A stretch of 49,345 nt of DNA from Verrucomicrobiota bacterium. GTDB taxonomy: Bacteria; Verrucomicrobiota; Verrucomicrobiia; Limisphaerales; UBA9464. The DNA lies in NCBI GenBank assembly GCA_025360495.1, contig JANYCC010000163.1, positions 1 to 49,345 on the forward strand. Reading direction: 5' to 3'. Of the stretch, positions 41,345-49,345 are shown piece after piece. The stretch's first letter is position 1. Every line of letters begins with the position of its first letter. A program made the position numbers and the translations under genes. The notes under the pieces are model-generated. The model had not been told where the DNA came from and did no database searches. It worked only from the letters and a program-made list of their open reading frames with translations.

Positions 41345-43470
41345 GCGTATAATTGGTATTCGTGGAACAGCCGGCCCCGGTAGTGGACCTCCAACGGGCC
41401 GAGTGGCTCGACGCTTTCGAACTCCTTATACAGGCGCGGGGGCAGGGCCTTGGCCGGATCGTCCGGAGTTTCGCGCACGAACAGCGCGGTCTCCCCCCTG
41501 CGCCCGGAATAGCCCGGCCAGAAGGCGAACTGGCTCTTCGGGACGTCCGTGGTCAATTCATACACCAAGGGCGCCAGCACCGCTCCGGGATGGGCCTCCG
41601 GCAGGTAGAAACTGATCAGTCCCGCACGTCCGTAATGGTCCGCGACTATAAAAACCGGCCGTCCTTCGGCGAGCAACTTCTCGCGCGCCTTCCCGACCCC
41701 GAGCGCGAATTCCCGCAGCCCGCGCAGGCGCTTCAAGGGCTCGTATTGTTCCGGCAGGGGCCATCCCACGAGTTTCTCGACCAGGTTGGTGTCGTGCAAC
41801 AACGCGACGAACGGCAATCCGACGGCCAGGCCCGTGGCCACCCACGGGGCGACCGCGACCCGGGCCTCCCGCACCCGACGGTGCCAGTATAAGGTGGCCA
41901 ACAGCGCCACGGGGATGATCCCGCCGGCCACCCAGTTGGGCTGGACGCGTGACCGGAAGCTATAGGCGAAATAGAACAGCAGGATCGGCGCCCCCAACGC
42001 CCAGAGATAACGTTCCAACACCGGGGCCGGACGCCGCCACACCATCCATCCCGCCACCACCGCCAACCCCACCAGGACGGGGTTGAGCAACAGGGGCACG
42101 ACCAGCAGGAAATCCTGCACATACCGTAGCGTGAACCGATACGGCTCGGAGAGTCCGCCGCGCTCACTGAGGTGCCGCAGGGTGATCCAACCATGTTGCG
42201 AGTTCCACACCAGGACCGGGACAGTCGACAACGCGAGCAGGCCGAGCGCCAGCCAGGGTCCCGGACGCCGCAACTGGCGCCATCCCCCCGGAATCACCGC
42301 CAATGCGAGCAGCATCGTCGCCACCTGGAACGGTGCGAAATACTTGCTGAGGAATCCCCCCGCCCAAGCCACGCCCACCCAAAGCCACCAACCGGTGGAA
42401 TCCTCCGTCACGGCGCGCCAACCCGCGAGCATGCCCACGGTGCAGAAGAAAACGGTCAGCGGGTCGATGGTCATCAGCACCGAACCCGCGGCCAGCAACG
42501 GCACGGCGTTCAGGATCACCAGGAAGAGGAAACCGGTCCGGGCATCCGTCTGACGGGCCACAAAACGGAGCAGCATTCCGCCCATGGCCGCCGCCAGCAG
42601 CGGCGGCAGCAACCGCACCCCCAGTTCCCGGTCGCCGGCGATGTGTGTTCCCAACCACTGCGCATAGGCGATCAACGGAGGTTTGCTATAATAGGAGAGA
42701 TCAAGGTGTTTGGACCACAGCCACTGATAAGCCTCGTCCTCGCTCAGTTCGATCACCCGTCGCCAGATATAGAACCAACGTCCGGCCAGCAGCGCCCCGA
42801 TCAAGACCCAGCCCAGCCGCAGCCAGTGCGACGCCGTGTCACCCACCTCGGCGGTCCCTTCCGTCCGGATCCCTTCCTCCGGCGAGAGCAGCAGCGGAAG
42901 GCGTCTCCACCAGATCGGGAACAACCGCCCGCCGAGAATCCGCCATAGTCCGTCCAGCATGCGCGGCACCAGCGCCCCGTAAGTGACCCCCACGGCCCAA
43001 CCGGCCAGCACATCGGTCGGATAATGCACCCCGAGGTACATCCGGGAAACGCCCACGCCCAGCCCGACCGCCGCCATCGGGACCCAGCGGCGTCGATAAT
43101 ATAAGAAGGTGACGACCGTCACCGCGCCCCAGATCGCCGCGTGTCCCGACGGCATCGAATAAGACATCCCGCGGCCCGCCAGGAGCCGTGTTTCCGGGTG
43201 ATCGGTGAACGGGCGCGGCCGTTGGATCACCTTCTTGAGATTGCCCACGATCAGCGGGTCGCCGATCAGCAGCGTGACGGCCATCACGACCGAGAAGATC
43301 CGTCCCCGGCGTCCACCCCACAGCCACAGGGACAAAACCAACGCCGCCACCACCGGCCACAGCAACCGGTTCCCGCTCAGGAAAGCCATCACCGGGTCGA
43401 GCCACGGGGCCGCGAGATCCTGGTTGAAAAACCGGAATCCGGCCATGTCGCAGCGCTGCAGCCAACTCAT
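41326..43470 (-). CDS. PAP2 phosphatase fused to ArnT-like glycosyltransferase
   Basis: A 714-aa membrane fusion. Residues 1-190 are a PAP2 lipid phosphatase with KKVIQRPRPF (about 79-88), SMPSGHAAIW (PSGH 107-110) and SRMYLGVHYPTDVLAGW (about 142-158), the three catalytic signature motifs. Residues 220-714 are a GT-C type glycosyltransferase (PMT/ArnT-like): LSEDEAYQWLWSKHLDLSYY with an acidic loop, then KPPLIAYAQWLGTHIAGD and about ten TM segments, ending in a soluble C-terminal domain. GT-C enzymes use polyprenyl-phosphate sugars, so a linked lipid phosphatase makes biochemical sense. The stop region overlaps the OGG gene. There is no stop or frameshift between domains. Confidence 0.94.
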   Translation of the reverse strand: MSWLQRCDMAGFRFFNQDLAAPWLDPVMAFLSGNRLLWPVVAALVLSLWLWGGRRGRIFSVVMAVTLLIGDPLIVGNLKKVIQRPRPFTDHPETRLLAGRGMSYSMPSGHAAIWGAVTVVTFLYYRRRWVPMAAVGLGVGVSRMYLGVHYPTDVLAGWAVGVTYGALVPRMLDGLWRILGGRLFPIWWRRLPLLLSPEEGIRTEGTAEVGDTASHWLRLGWVLIGALLAGRWFYIWRRVIELSEDEAYQWLWSKHLDLSYYSKPPLIAYAQWLGTHIAGDRELGVRLLPPLLAAAMGGMLLRFVARQTDARTGFLFLVILNAVPLLAAGSVLMTIDPLTVFFCTVGMLAGWRAVTEDSTGWWLWVGVAWAGGFLSKYFAPFQVATMLLALAVIPGGWRQLRRPGPWLALGLLALSTVPVLVWNSQHGWITLRHLSERGGLSEPYRFTLRYVQDFLLVVPLLLNPVLVGLAVVAGWMVWRRPAPVLERYLWALGAPILLFYFAYSFRSRVQPNWVAGGIIPVALLATLYWHRRVREARVAVAPWVATGLAVGLPFVALLHDTNLVEKLVGWPLPEQYEPLKRLRGLREFALGVGKAREKLLAEGRPVFIVADHYGRAGLISFYLPEAHPGAVLAPLVYELTTDVPKSQFAFWPGYSGRRGETALFVRETPDDPAKALPPRLYKEFESVEPLGPLEVHYRGRLFHEYQLYACRNLR

Positions 43471-43663
43471 GCGACGAGCCTACCGGGAAAGCCGCCCGGG
43501 ACCAGCACTGCGAGTTCACGGGCCTCCTCTCCCCCACCCTCTCCTCCTTCGTTCCTCAGGAAGAGAGGGAGACCGAGCCGGATCCGAAGCGCATTCCCAT
43601 GCGCTGCCACGGTCCCCCTCGCCCCGCGAGGAACGAGCGGGGAGAGGGTTGGGGAGAGGGGAA
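43471..43663. other. Spacer with palindromic repeat between aldolase and PAP2-GT
   Basis: A 193-bp region filled almost wholly by a copy of the palindromic repeat family seen at 17349 and 17541. No gene or promoter was recognised. Confidence 0.7.
43520..43648. repeat. Dispersed palindromic repeat, copy 3
   Basis: The most complete copy: a C/T-rich left part, CAGGAAGAGAGGGAGAC, palindrome AGCGCATTCCCATGCGCT at 43588-43605, then CTCGCCCCGCGAGGAACGAG and a G-rich end. Compensating A/T changes keep the 7-bp stem, which suggests selection for structure. Confidence 0.75.
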
Positions 43664-44479
43664 TCAATAGGTGCCGCCAGTTGCGTCCGACCCGTGGTTT
43701 CCCGTCCCGTCCAACAACTGACGTGCCCCTTCGGCCATCAGGTTCAGCTCGGTGCCGGTCTGAAAGAACTGGAAACCCTGCGCCAACCCGCGCCGGATGC
43801 CCGCCGACCCGCTCACATAACGGCCGGCCACCTTGCCATGCCGCTGCGCCGCCGCGACCACTTTCCCCATCGCGTCGTCCACCCTCGGATGCTCCATGTC
43901 GCCGCGCAGGCCCATCGAAAATGAAAGATCACTCGGGCCCACAAACAGGACATCCAGTCCCGGCGTCGCGGCGATCTCCTCGATCCGCTCGACCGCCCCC
44001 ACCTCCTCGATCACCGCGATCACCATCACGTTGCGGTCCGCAAAATCGGTGTACCCCTCCGGACTGGGCCACCGGAACGTCGCCAGTCCCGCACCGGAGC
44101 CCCGGCGTCCCGCGGGCGGATATTTGCAGGCGGCGACCGCCTGCCGGGCCAGTTCCGGCGTGCTGGTGAAGGGGAAAATCACGCCCAACACCCCGGCATC
44201 GAGCACCCGTTTCGCCATCCACAATTCATTCACCGGAACCCGGGCGAACGGCATCGCCTTCAATCCCCGCGTCGCCAGGACGATGTTCCTCACCGTCTCC
44301 AGGCTGAGCGGCGAATGTTCCATTTCCAGCCAGAGGAAATCAAAGCCCAGGCCCGCCGCCTGCGCCGCCACCTCGACCCCGTTGGTCGTGATCGTGACCC
44401 CCACCACCGGGTGCCCGGCACGCAACCGGGCCCGGACCGGGTTCTCCCACGGCGGGGTGGATTCTGGATCTTCAGGCAT
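43664..44479 (-). CDS. HpcH/HpaI family aldolase
   Basis: A 271-aa class II aldolase of the HpcH/HpaI group, which cleaves 2-keto-3-deoxy sugar acids or 2,4-dihydroxyhept-2-enedioate with a divalent metal. VGVTITTNGVEVAAQAAGLGFDFLWLEMEHSPLSLETV is the N-terminal barrel signature. FARVPVN, VIEEVGAVERIEEI (metal Glu) and VLFVGPSDLSFSMGLRGD (metal Asp) follow. It lies 27 bp after the GH67N-like gene on the same strand, suggesting a shared sugar-acid pathway. The first residues (MPEDPESTPPWENPV) are extra, but the ATG at 44479 is the only plausible start. Confidence 0.92.
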   Translation of the reverse strand: MPEDPESTPPWENPVRARLRAGHPVVGVTITTNGVEVAAQAAGLGFDFLWLEMEHSPLSLETVRNIVLATRGLKAMPFARVPVNELWMAKRVLDAGVLGVIFPFTSTPELARQAVAACKYPPAGRRGSGAGLATFRWPSPEGYTDFADRNVMVIAVIEEVGAVERIEEIAATPGLDVLFVGPSDLSFSMGLRGDMEHPRVDDAMGKVVAAAQRHGKVAGRYVSGSAGIRRGLAQGFQFFQTGTELNLMAEGARQLLDGTGNHGSDATGGTY

Positions 44480-44506
44480 GGTCTGGAAATCAGTTCGGCG
44501 AACGGT

Positions 44507-47002
44507 TCATTTCCTCATCAGCCAGATTTCCGAAACCTGACAGCCGCGTCCGTTCCCGCCCAACCCCGGTTCGCGACTCCAACTCAACTCCAATCCGCCG
44601 CCGGCCGTCGCCTCCGGCGGCACGTCGAATTCGACCGGACGATACGGCCATTCTTTCTTCAGCAGCGGATGGATCTCATACTTTCCGTTCGCGACCAATC
44701 GGATGGGTCGCTTGGGGCTGTCGCCCACATAGAGAACCCGCACCTTATACCGCGCCTGGGGATCCAGTCCCGCATAACGCACCCGTAACGGTTGGTCGAC
44801 CAGCGATTCCGCATGGTCCAGCCACGACCGCCGCATCGCCGCCTCGGGCTTCTCGTCCGGCTCATCGACCACGTCTCCCTCCTCGAAGCCGACCTTCGAT
44901 GAAACCAGGCTGGCCGGGTCCTGCTCAAACGGCAGTCCCCGCACGAGATGCGGCTGCCGCGCGACATTTCCCAGGTCGTCATAGAATCCGCCCGGCCCGG
45001 GGTTGGTCCAATTCACGATGCGATCGATGGCCTTGAGCCGCTCCGCCTCCGTCGGATTCCGCCGGGCCGATTCGAATTGTTCGCGCAGCCAACGGCGGTT
45101 GTTCAGGGGATAATCAATCGTGTCCAGGCTCGCCCCACGGTCCACGCCGATCGCCTGATAGCGCGGCACACTCAACTGCATCCGGATGCTCTGGAACAGC
45201 GCCTCTCCCAATTCGAACACCCGCGCCCTGAGGTCCGGCGCCACCGGTGCGCCCAACGCCCGGTCCAGGATCGTCTCCGCCTCGTTCAATGCCACCCGCG
45301 ACCCCAACCGCTCCGCCTCGCGCAACCGTTCCATCGCCCGTTCCTCCAGATCGGCCTCATGGATCAACCGGCTCCGGATATAGGCGTCATAATAGGCGCG
45401 GAACAACCCCTGTTGAAACCGCCAGTTCGTCCGGTCCCGCGGGGCGGCGGTGCGCTCCATCTCCCGGAATTGCTGGAGCGTGGTGGCCACCCCCTCGTTG
45501 GCCATCAACGGCCCCCGCCAGTTGCGCTCCAAGGCCAGCAATCCCTGCGCAAAACTGTCGGTGTAACGATCCCCGATGAAATACCGGCTGTAATCGCGCA
45601 GGATCTCGGTGACCGGTGCGTCCGGATTCCAGCCCAGCGCGCTCCAAACCGCCTTGTTCACATCATCGTTGCATCCCTCGGAATAAGTCAGGAACCCGAC
45701 CGTATAAGGCTGCAACAGGCGGAATATCGCCGCCTCATCCAGGGGACGCGGATTGATGCATTCGCGGCCCTCGGTGATCGCGAACGCCGTGTCCCAGTCC
45801 GGCACCGGATACTGGCATTGCCGCGTGTGGGTGATGTCCGGGTAATGCCGGATGGGATATTGTTTGGGGATCGCCGCCCGCAGTTCCGGCAGGCTGATCC
45901 GGACCTGGGGACCGAACACCACGCCGCTCAGCCAGGCCGGTTGATCCTTCGCCAGGATTCCCAGGAATTCGTCCAGCCATTCCCGGTTGAAACTCTGTGG
46001 CGAAACCCACATCTGCGCCTTCGGATGCGTGCGGTGCAAGGACCCGGCCTGTTTCTCCAACAGCGCCATCAGATGCTTCGGGGGCGTGTGTCCCGGATCC
46101 CCGCCGGGGACATAAACCGCGTCGATGCGGGGCAGGCGTCGGAAGACCTCGTCCCATTCCTTCAGGGCGGACGCGACCGTCTTGGGATCGGAATAATCCG
46201 GGTCCATCGCCGGATACCAGATCCAGACGTCCAACCCATAATCATCGGCCAGCTTCGACATGCCCGTCATCATCTGCAGCGGCGGCAGCGGGAAATGCGG
46301 GCTGTCCGCGTCGTCATCCGAGCGTGGCGGGATCAGTTCCACGGCATTCGCCCCGAACACGATCAGGTCGCGGTAATATTGCTCCCAGGTCGCCAGGTCC
46401 CACGCATCATAAGAGTGGGTCTTGGGACGGTACCCGAGTTGGTGCCCCCGCAGTGCGTACTGGGGCGCGGTCGTGAGGTTGAAGTCATCGGGCACCGCAA
46501 TGATCCCCGGGGCCAACCGCAATTGGCGCAGCAGATTCCCGACCCCGAACAACACTCCGCGAGCATCGTTGCCCACGATATAAACCGCAGGCGCGCCCGC
46601 CGCCGGCCGCACCCGGATCCGGAATCCCTCCGGGGCACCCGCCGGCGGGTCCGACAGGATCCCGTCCGGTGCGGGCTCCGATCCCGTCAATGCTTTCAGG
46701 GCCGAAGCCTGTCCCACGGCGATGACTGGTTTCCCGTCGGTGGGCCAGGTGGGCACCACTTCCCAGCGGATATGCGACCGCTTCTCCACCTCTTCCACCA
46801 GCATCGTGACGGCCTTCTGTTCCGGTCGGGACAGATTTGCCGGTGCCACCACGACGCCCCCGGTCAGGTCCAAGGCCAGCGCCCGGACTTCAGCGAGACC
46901 CGCCAGTAGCAGGACCCCGGACATCGCCGCGATCATCGCCCGGAACCGGACCCTTGGCCGTGGGGACGCAGCAAACGAATGAGTATGCCGGGGGAAATCC
47001 AT
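44507..47002 (-). CDS. Exported GH67-N/hexosaminidase-like glycoside hydrolase
   Basis: An 831-aa exported protein. I start at ATG 47002; MIAAMSGVLLLAGLAEVRAL about 22 residues in is the hydrophobic signal core. The N-terminal domain (AVTMLVEEVEKRSHIRWEVV, YIVGNDARGVLFGVGNLLRQL) resembles the GH67/GH20 N-terminal alpha-beta domain. A TIM-barrel-like part has ALRGHQLGYRPKTHSYDAW, FGANAVELIPPRSDDD, VDAVYVPGGDPGHTPPKHL and related motifs with acidic and His residues. A C-terminal beta domain has WSREPGLGGNGRGCQVSEIWL. The substrate (a uronate-bearing glycan by analogy to alpha-glucuronidase) is inferred. It precedes the aldolase by 27 bp and follows cofG by 78 bp. Confidence 0.87.
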   Translation of the reverse strand: MDFPRHTHSFAASPRPRVRFRAMIAAMSGVLLLAGLAEVRALALDLTGGVVVAPANLSRPEQKAVTMLVEEVEKRSHIRWEVVPTWPTDGKPVIAVGQASALKALTGSEPAPDGILSDPPAGAPEGFRIRVRPAAGAPAVYIVGNDARGVLFGVGNLLRQLRLAPGIIAVPDDFNLTTAPQYALRGHQLGYRPKTHSYDAWDLATWEQYYRDLIVFGANAVELIPPRSDDDADSPHFPLPPLQMMTGMSKLADDYGLDVWIWYPAMDPDYSDPKTVASALKEWDEVFRRLPRIDAVYVPGGDPGHTPPKHLMALLEKQAGSLHRTHPKAQMWVSPQSFNREWLDEFLGILAKDQPAWLSGVVFGPQVRISLPELRAAIPKQYPIRHYPDITHTRQCQYPVPDWDTAFAITEGRECINPRPLDEAAIFRLLQPYTVGFLTYSEGCNDDVNKAVWSALGWNPDAPVTEILRDYSRYFIGDRYTDSFAQGLLALERNWRGPLMANEGVATTLQQFREMERTAAPRDRTNWRFQQGLFRAYYDAYIRSRLIHEADLEERAMERLREAERLGSRVALNEAETILDRALGAPVAPDLRARVFELGEALFQSIRMQLSVPRYQAIGVDRGASLDTIDYPLNNRRWLREQFESARRNPTEAERLKAIDRIVNWTNPGPGGFYDDLGNVARQPHLVRGLPFEQDPASLVSSKVGFEEGDVVDEPDEKPEAAMRRSWLDHAESLVDQPLRVRYAGLDPQARYKVRVLYVGDSPKRPIRLVANGKYEIHPLLKKEWPYRPVEFDVPPEATAGGGLELSWSREPGLGGNGRGCQVSEIWLMRK

Positions 47003-47080
47003 TTGCGATGGAGGTTGGCAATTTGCGGACGAGGAATCACCAACGAACTCCACAACGAACTCCCAACTCCCCGGCCCCAG

Positions 47081-48037
47081 TCATCCCCGGTCTTCGATCG
47101 CCCGGCGCACCCGGTCGGACACCCAACCTTCCGCGTTGATGAAAGAGGCATGGATCGGCAGGCGGGCGCGAAGTTCCAAACCGTGCCCGGCACAGGCTTC
47201 GGAATAGGGATCCGGCACGGTCCAAACCTGGGTGGGATCGGCGCATTCCAGGACCTCACCCAAACTCCCGAGGTCATCGATCAACGGCAAGAGGGCGCTC
47301 CAATGCGGATTGAGATTCGGATCGATCTGGAGGGCCACGCCTGGCGAAGCCCGCCGCCAGTGGGCGATCAGGTCCTCATACTCCTCCAGGCTGGGGGCGT
47401 GGGGTGCCACCCGCAGGGTCGAACCAGGGTTGGGCGCGAAGTTCTGCAGCATGACCGCCTGCAGATGTCCGTGCCGGGCGTGCAATCCGGCCAAGGCGTC
47501 CAGGGAACGTAATCGCGATTCCTGGCTCTCGCCCAACCCGATCAGGATCCCGGTCGTGAACGGAACCCGGGCGGCACCGGCCGCCGCGATGGCCGCCAGG
47601 CGTCCCGCCGCGGTCTTCTCCGGGGCCACGGTGCGATTGAACGAGTCGTCCCCATTCTCCAGCATCAACGTCATCGCGGCATTGACGGGCCGGAGTCGGT
47701 CGAACTGGGCGCGGGTCAGGGCGCCCAGGTTGCTGTGGGGAAGAAAACCCCGTTCCAGTGCGCGTTCACAGGCCCAGCGGGCATAGGCGATGAAATCCGG
47801 GAACCCGCGACGGCGCAGTTCGGAACGCAAATGAGGCAGGGTGTCGGATGCCTCACCGGCCAGGAACTGGATCTCCGACACACCCTGCGCCTGGGCGAGA
47901 TCGAGCAAGCGATGGAACTCGGCGTCAGCGATCAATCCCTGGTGATCCGTGCGAAAACCGCAATAAGTGCAGTGCCAGGGACAGTCCGGGGTGAGCGCCA
48001 CGGTGAACGAGGGCGAATAGGTGACCGTGCGGGGCAT
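47081..48037 (-). CDS. cofG: CofG-like radical SAM (FO synthase subunit 1)
   Basis: Homologue of CofG, which with CofH makes the 8-hydroxy-5-deazaflavin FO of coenzyme F420. From ATG 48037 it is 318 aa. The motif CPWHCTYCGF (Cys19, Cys23, Cys26) follows VTYSPSFTVALT, and GFLPHSNLGALT, RLRPVNAAMTLMLENGDD, RVPFTTGILIGLGES and GHLQAVMLQNFAPNPGS all follow the CofG order. The QFLAGEASDT segment differs from the canonical ALFTxGExPE. No cofH is present; the ThiH at 32841 is not CofH. A diverged role is possible. The 41-codon track extension lies in the intergenic region. Confidence 0.88.
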   Translation of the reverse strand: MPRTVTYSPSFTVALTPDCPWHCTYCGFRTDHQGLIADAEFHRLLDLAQAQGVSEIQFLAGEASDTLPHLRSELRRRGFPDFIAYARWACERALERGFLPHSNLGALTRAQFDRLRPVNAAMTLMLENGDDSFNRTVAPEKTAAGRLAAIAAAGAARVPFTTGILIGLGESQESRLRSLDALAGLHARHGHLQAVMLQNFAPNPGSTLRVAPHAPSLEEYEDLIAHWRRASPGVALQIDPNLNPHWSALLPLIDDLGSLGEVLECADPTQVWTVPDPYSEACAGHGLELRARLPIHASFINAEGWVSDRVRRAIEDRG

Positions 48038-48399
48038 GAACGGACAAGCTACCGGCGCCCCGACCCCCGCGGCAATCCGAACCGAACAGGACCGGGCGCG
48101 GATTCTGGCACTGCCCCCATGGACGCCAAGCGCCATCGGGTGCCCGTTCGGCTTCCACACGTTCGGAGCACTTCGGAAGAAAACCTCTTCGGACCCCTGG
48201 CACCCTTTGTTGTTCCAAACTCACGCGCCCCCGATCCGGACCCGGACCAGTGCCGCTCCGAAACCGGACCAACACCGCGTTCATAAGCCTCTTTTCCGGC
48301 CTGTTTCCCGTCACTTTCACCGGAATTGTCCGCTGGCATCCCCGATGCTTGGGCAGGCATCGCGTCCCACACGGTGTGGGTCGCAAAGAGAAACACACC
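48038..48399. other. Divergent spacer cofG / secreted protein
   Basis: A 362-bp region. It contains a copy of the signal-peptide-like DNA AGCCTCTTTTCCGGCCTGT at 48286-48304, which recurs in the downstream gene at 48472-48490, and the palindrome CCCACACGGTGTGGG at 48366-48380. The ORF-track start at 48250 in this region does not look like a protein start. Confidence 0.55.
48366..48380. promoter_or_regulatory. Perfect 15-bp palindrome before secreted protein
   Basis: CCCACAC-G-GTGTGGG is a perfect inverted repeat 20 bp upstream of ATG 48400. It could be a repressor operator or a 5' UTR hairpin controlling access to the start codon. No matching copy was seen elsewhere in the window. Confidence 0.4.
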
Positions 48400-48804
48400 A
48401 TGACACTTATCAAAACAAACAGCGTCTCCCTGCGGTCGGTCCTGATGACCCTGCTGGTCACCTTCACGCTCAGCCTTTTTTCCGGCCTGTCCCTGGCGTC
48501 CGGGGGCAGTGGCTCGGGGGGCGGCGGCGGCGGCACCGCCAACGTGGACACCATCAAGGTCAGCAAATGTTATTATGACGCCCCCACCGGACAGATGCTC
48601 ATCAAGGCGGCCAGCTCGGATCCGACCGCCCGTCTTTATGCCTATCGCCCGGACGGAACCTATCAGGGCGAGGTGCAGAACGGCGGCGGCAGCCGGTACG
48701 GCGGCACGGTGATGGGCTGGATCCCGTACGATCCCGGCACCATGACGATCAAGAGCAGCTCCGGCGGCACCGTCACCGTGCCGACGACCCCGTTCCAGAT
48801 CTGA
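48400..48804 (+). CDS. Small secreted Gly-rich protein
   Basis: A 134-aa exported protein starting at ATG 48400 (MTLIKTNSVSLRSVLMT), with a long n-region and hydrophobic core (VLMTLLVTFTLSLFSGLSLA, cleavage near LASG). The mature part starts with a Gly/Ser-rich linker (GGSGSGGGGGGTANVD), then VDTIKVSKCYYDAPTGQMLIKAASSDPTARL and a Gly-rich C-terminal region, probably a small beta domain. One Cys only. No family is recognised. The HAF-repeat gene follows after 25 bp, so the two may be coexpressed. Confidence 0.72.
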   Translation: MTLIKTNSVSLRSVLMTLLVTFTLSLFSGLSLASGGSGSGGGGGGTANVDTIKVSKCYYDAPTGQMLIKAASSDPTARLYAYRPDGTYQGEVQNGGGSRYGGTVMGWIPYDPGTMTIKSSSGGTVTVPTTPFQI

Positions 48805-48829
48805 ACGTCGATCCAACCCCGGACACGAT

Positions 48830-49345
48830 ATGAAGACGTCCTGCATGGCCCTGGCTGCCGCCGTTTTCACGCTGTCGGGAGCGGCTCAGACTTATATCAT
48901 CACGGATCTCGGCACGCTCGGGACCAACGCCAGTTTCGCCACGGGCGTCAACAACTCCGGCCAGGTGTCCGGGTACTCGGTGGACGGCGCGAACGCGGCC
49001 CGGGCGTGGCGCCATTCACCGGGTTCCGGTTTGACGGATCTGGGCTCGTTCGGCGGCACGGATACGCGGGCATCAGCCATCAACAACGCCGGACAGGTCA
49101 CCGGGTATTCGACGGATCAAAACGGCGTGGCCCACGGGTTCGTCCTCAACAACGGCGCGCTGAAAGACATCGGGGGTTTCGGTGGTGGCGCCGATGTCTT
49201 TCCGCAATCGATCAACACTCCGGGTCAGGTCGCCGGGTACTCCCAGGTCAGCAATGCGGACCGGCCTTTCCTGTTCACTGAAACCCGGGGCTTCACCGAT
49301 CTCGGCACGATCGCGAGCACCCCGCCTCCCGCGATGGCCGCGGCC
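48830..49345 (+). CDS. HAF-repeat extracellular protein, 3' end off window
   Basis: The N-terminal 172 codons of an exported protein with HAF repeats (probable extracellular repeat family). I translated it by hand since it has no stop in the window. From ATG 48830, MKTSCMALAAAVFTLSGAAQ is a signal peptide. The repeats follow: YIITDLGTLGTNASFATGVNNSGQVSGYS, DLGSFGGTDTRASAINNAGQVTGYS and DIGGFGGG with INTPGQVAGYS, with the INNxGQVxGYS core recurring about every 45-50 residues. It resembles a beta-propeller surface protein and often ends in a PEP-CTERM-type sorting signal, which cannot be checked here. Confidence 0.88.
   Translation, partial: MKTSCMALAAAVFTLSGAAQTYIITDLGTLGTNASFATGVNNSGQVSGYSVDGANAARAWRHSPGSGLTDLGSFGGTDTRASAINNAGQVTGYSTDQNGVAHGFVLNNGALKDIGGFGGGADVFPQSINTPGQVAGYSQVSNADRPFLFTETRGFTDLGTIASTPPPAMAAA

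Noticed and set aside
44948-46909. 653-aa plus-strand ORF
   Set aside because: Antisense to the GH67N-like gene. Composition is dominated by R, H, Q and P and no motif is visible.

Overview
The window looks like a piece of a Verrucomicrobiota chromosome (Limisphaerales/Pedosphaera-like by inference). Support: GC-rich DNA with strong G/C third-position bias, few Shine-Dalgarno sites, GloVer and HAF repeat proteins, an ECF sigma factor paired with a eukaryotic-type Ser/Thr kinase carrying leucine-rich repeats, UxaE-type tagaturonate epimerase, LarB/LarC, and intergenic spacers full of heptad, nonamer and palindromic repeats. No tRNA, rRNA, CRISPR array, prophage or transposase gene was found. 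Many long lines in the ORF track, such as the 963-aa and 653-aa plus-strand ORFs, are antisense shadows of GC-rich genes.

Layout. 1-4.3 kb: SNF2 helicase (C-terminus off the left edge) and a radical SAM protein, both minus. 4.4-6.8 kb: two hypothetical membrane-anchored proteins sharing a duplicated leader, then a composite repeat. 6.8-11.7 kb: ChrA-like transporter (minus) diverging from uxaE-larB-larC. 11.7-14.8 kb: the classic rpmH-rnpA-yidD-yidC-jag cluster; rpmH is too short for the ORF track. 14.9-19.5 kb: penicillin acylase family enzyme, Gfo/Idh/MocA oxidoreductase and HAD phosphatase. 19.5-25.6 kb (minus): kinase, ECF sigma factor and secreted GloVer protein. 25.9-28.7 kb: bioB, SDR enzyme, orphan receiver and Lys/Pro-rich secreted protein. 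29.1-32.6 kb: histidine kinase, NtrC-type regulator, nucleotidyltransferase and a 63-aa protein, closely spaced or overlapping. 32.8-38.8 kb: thiH, ABC-F ATPase, membrane protein, ThuA-like protein and zinc peptidase. 39-43.5 kb: Nudix enzyme, then (minus) a PAP2-glycosyltransferase fusion, an OGG glycosylase and comB in an overlapping operon. 43.7-48 kb (minus): cofG homologue, large GH67N-like secreted protein and HpcH/HpaI aldolase. 48.4 kb to the end: small secreted protein and a HAF-repeat protein cut by the right edge.

How they work together. The lar genes make the nickel-pincer cofactor and sit directly behind a hexuronate epimerase. The GH67N-like protein, aldolase and UxaE point to sugar-acid metabolism. 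rpmH-rnpA-yidD-yidC-jag supports translation and membrane insertion. The kinase/sigma and HK/NtrC modules are signalling units with unknown targets.

The least ordinary signals are in the repeats: a 29-bp intergenic repeat whose relatives sit in frame inside larC with a 39-bp period, a 116-bp MITE-like element with 25-bp inverted ends and a perfect 9-bp target duplication, a 19-unit array that keeps a 7-bp period while its unit sequence changes, and a duplicated leader containing GGTCGATCGACC.
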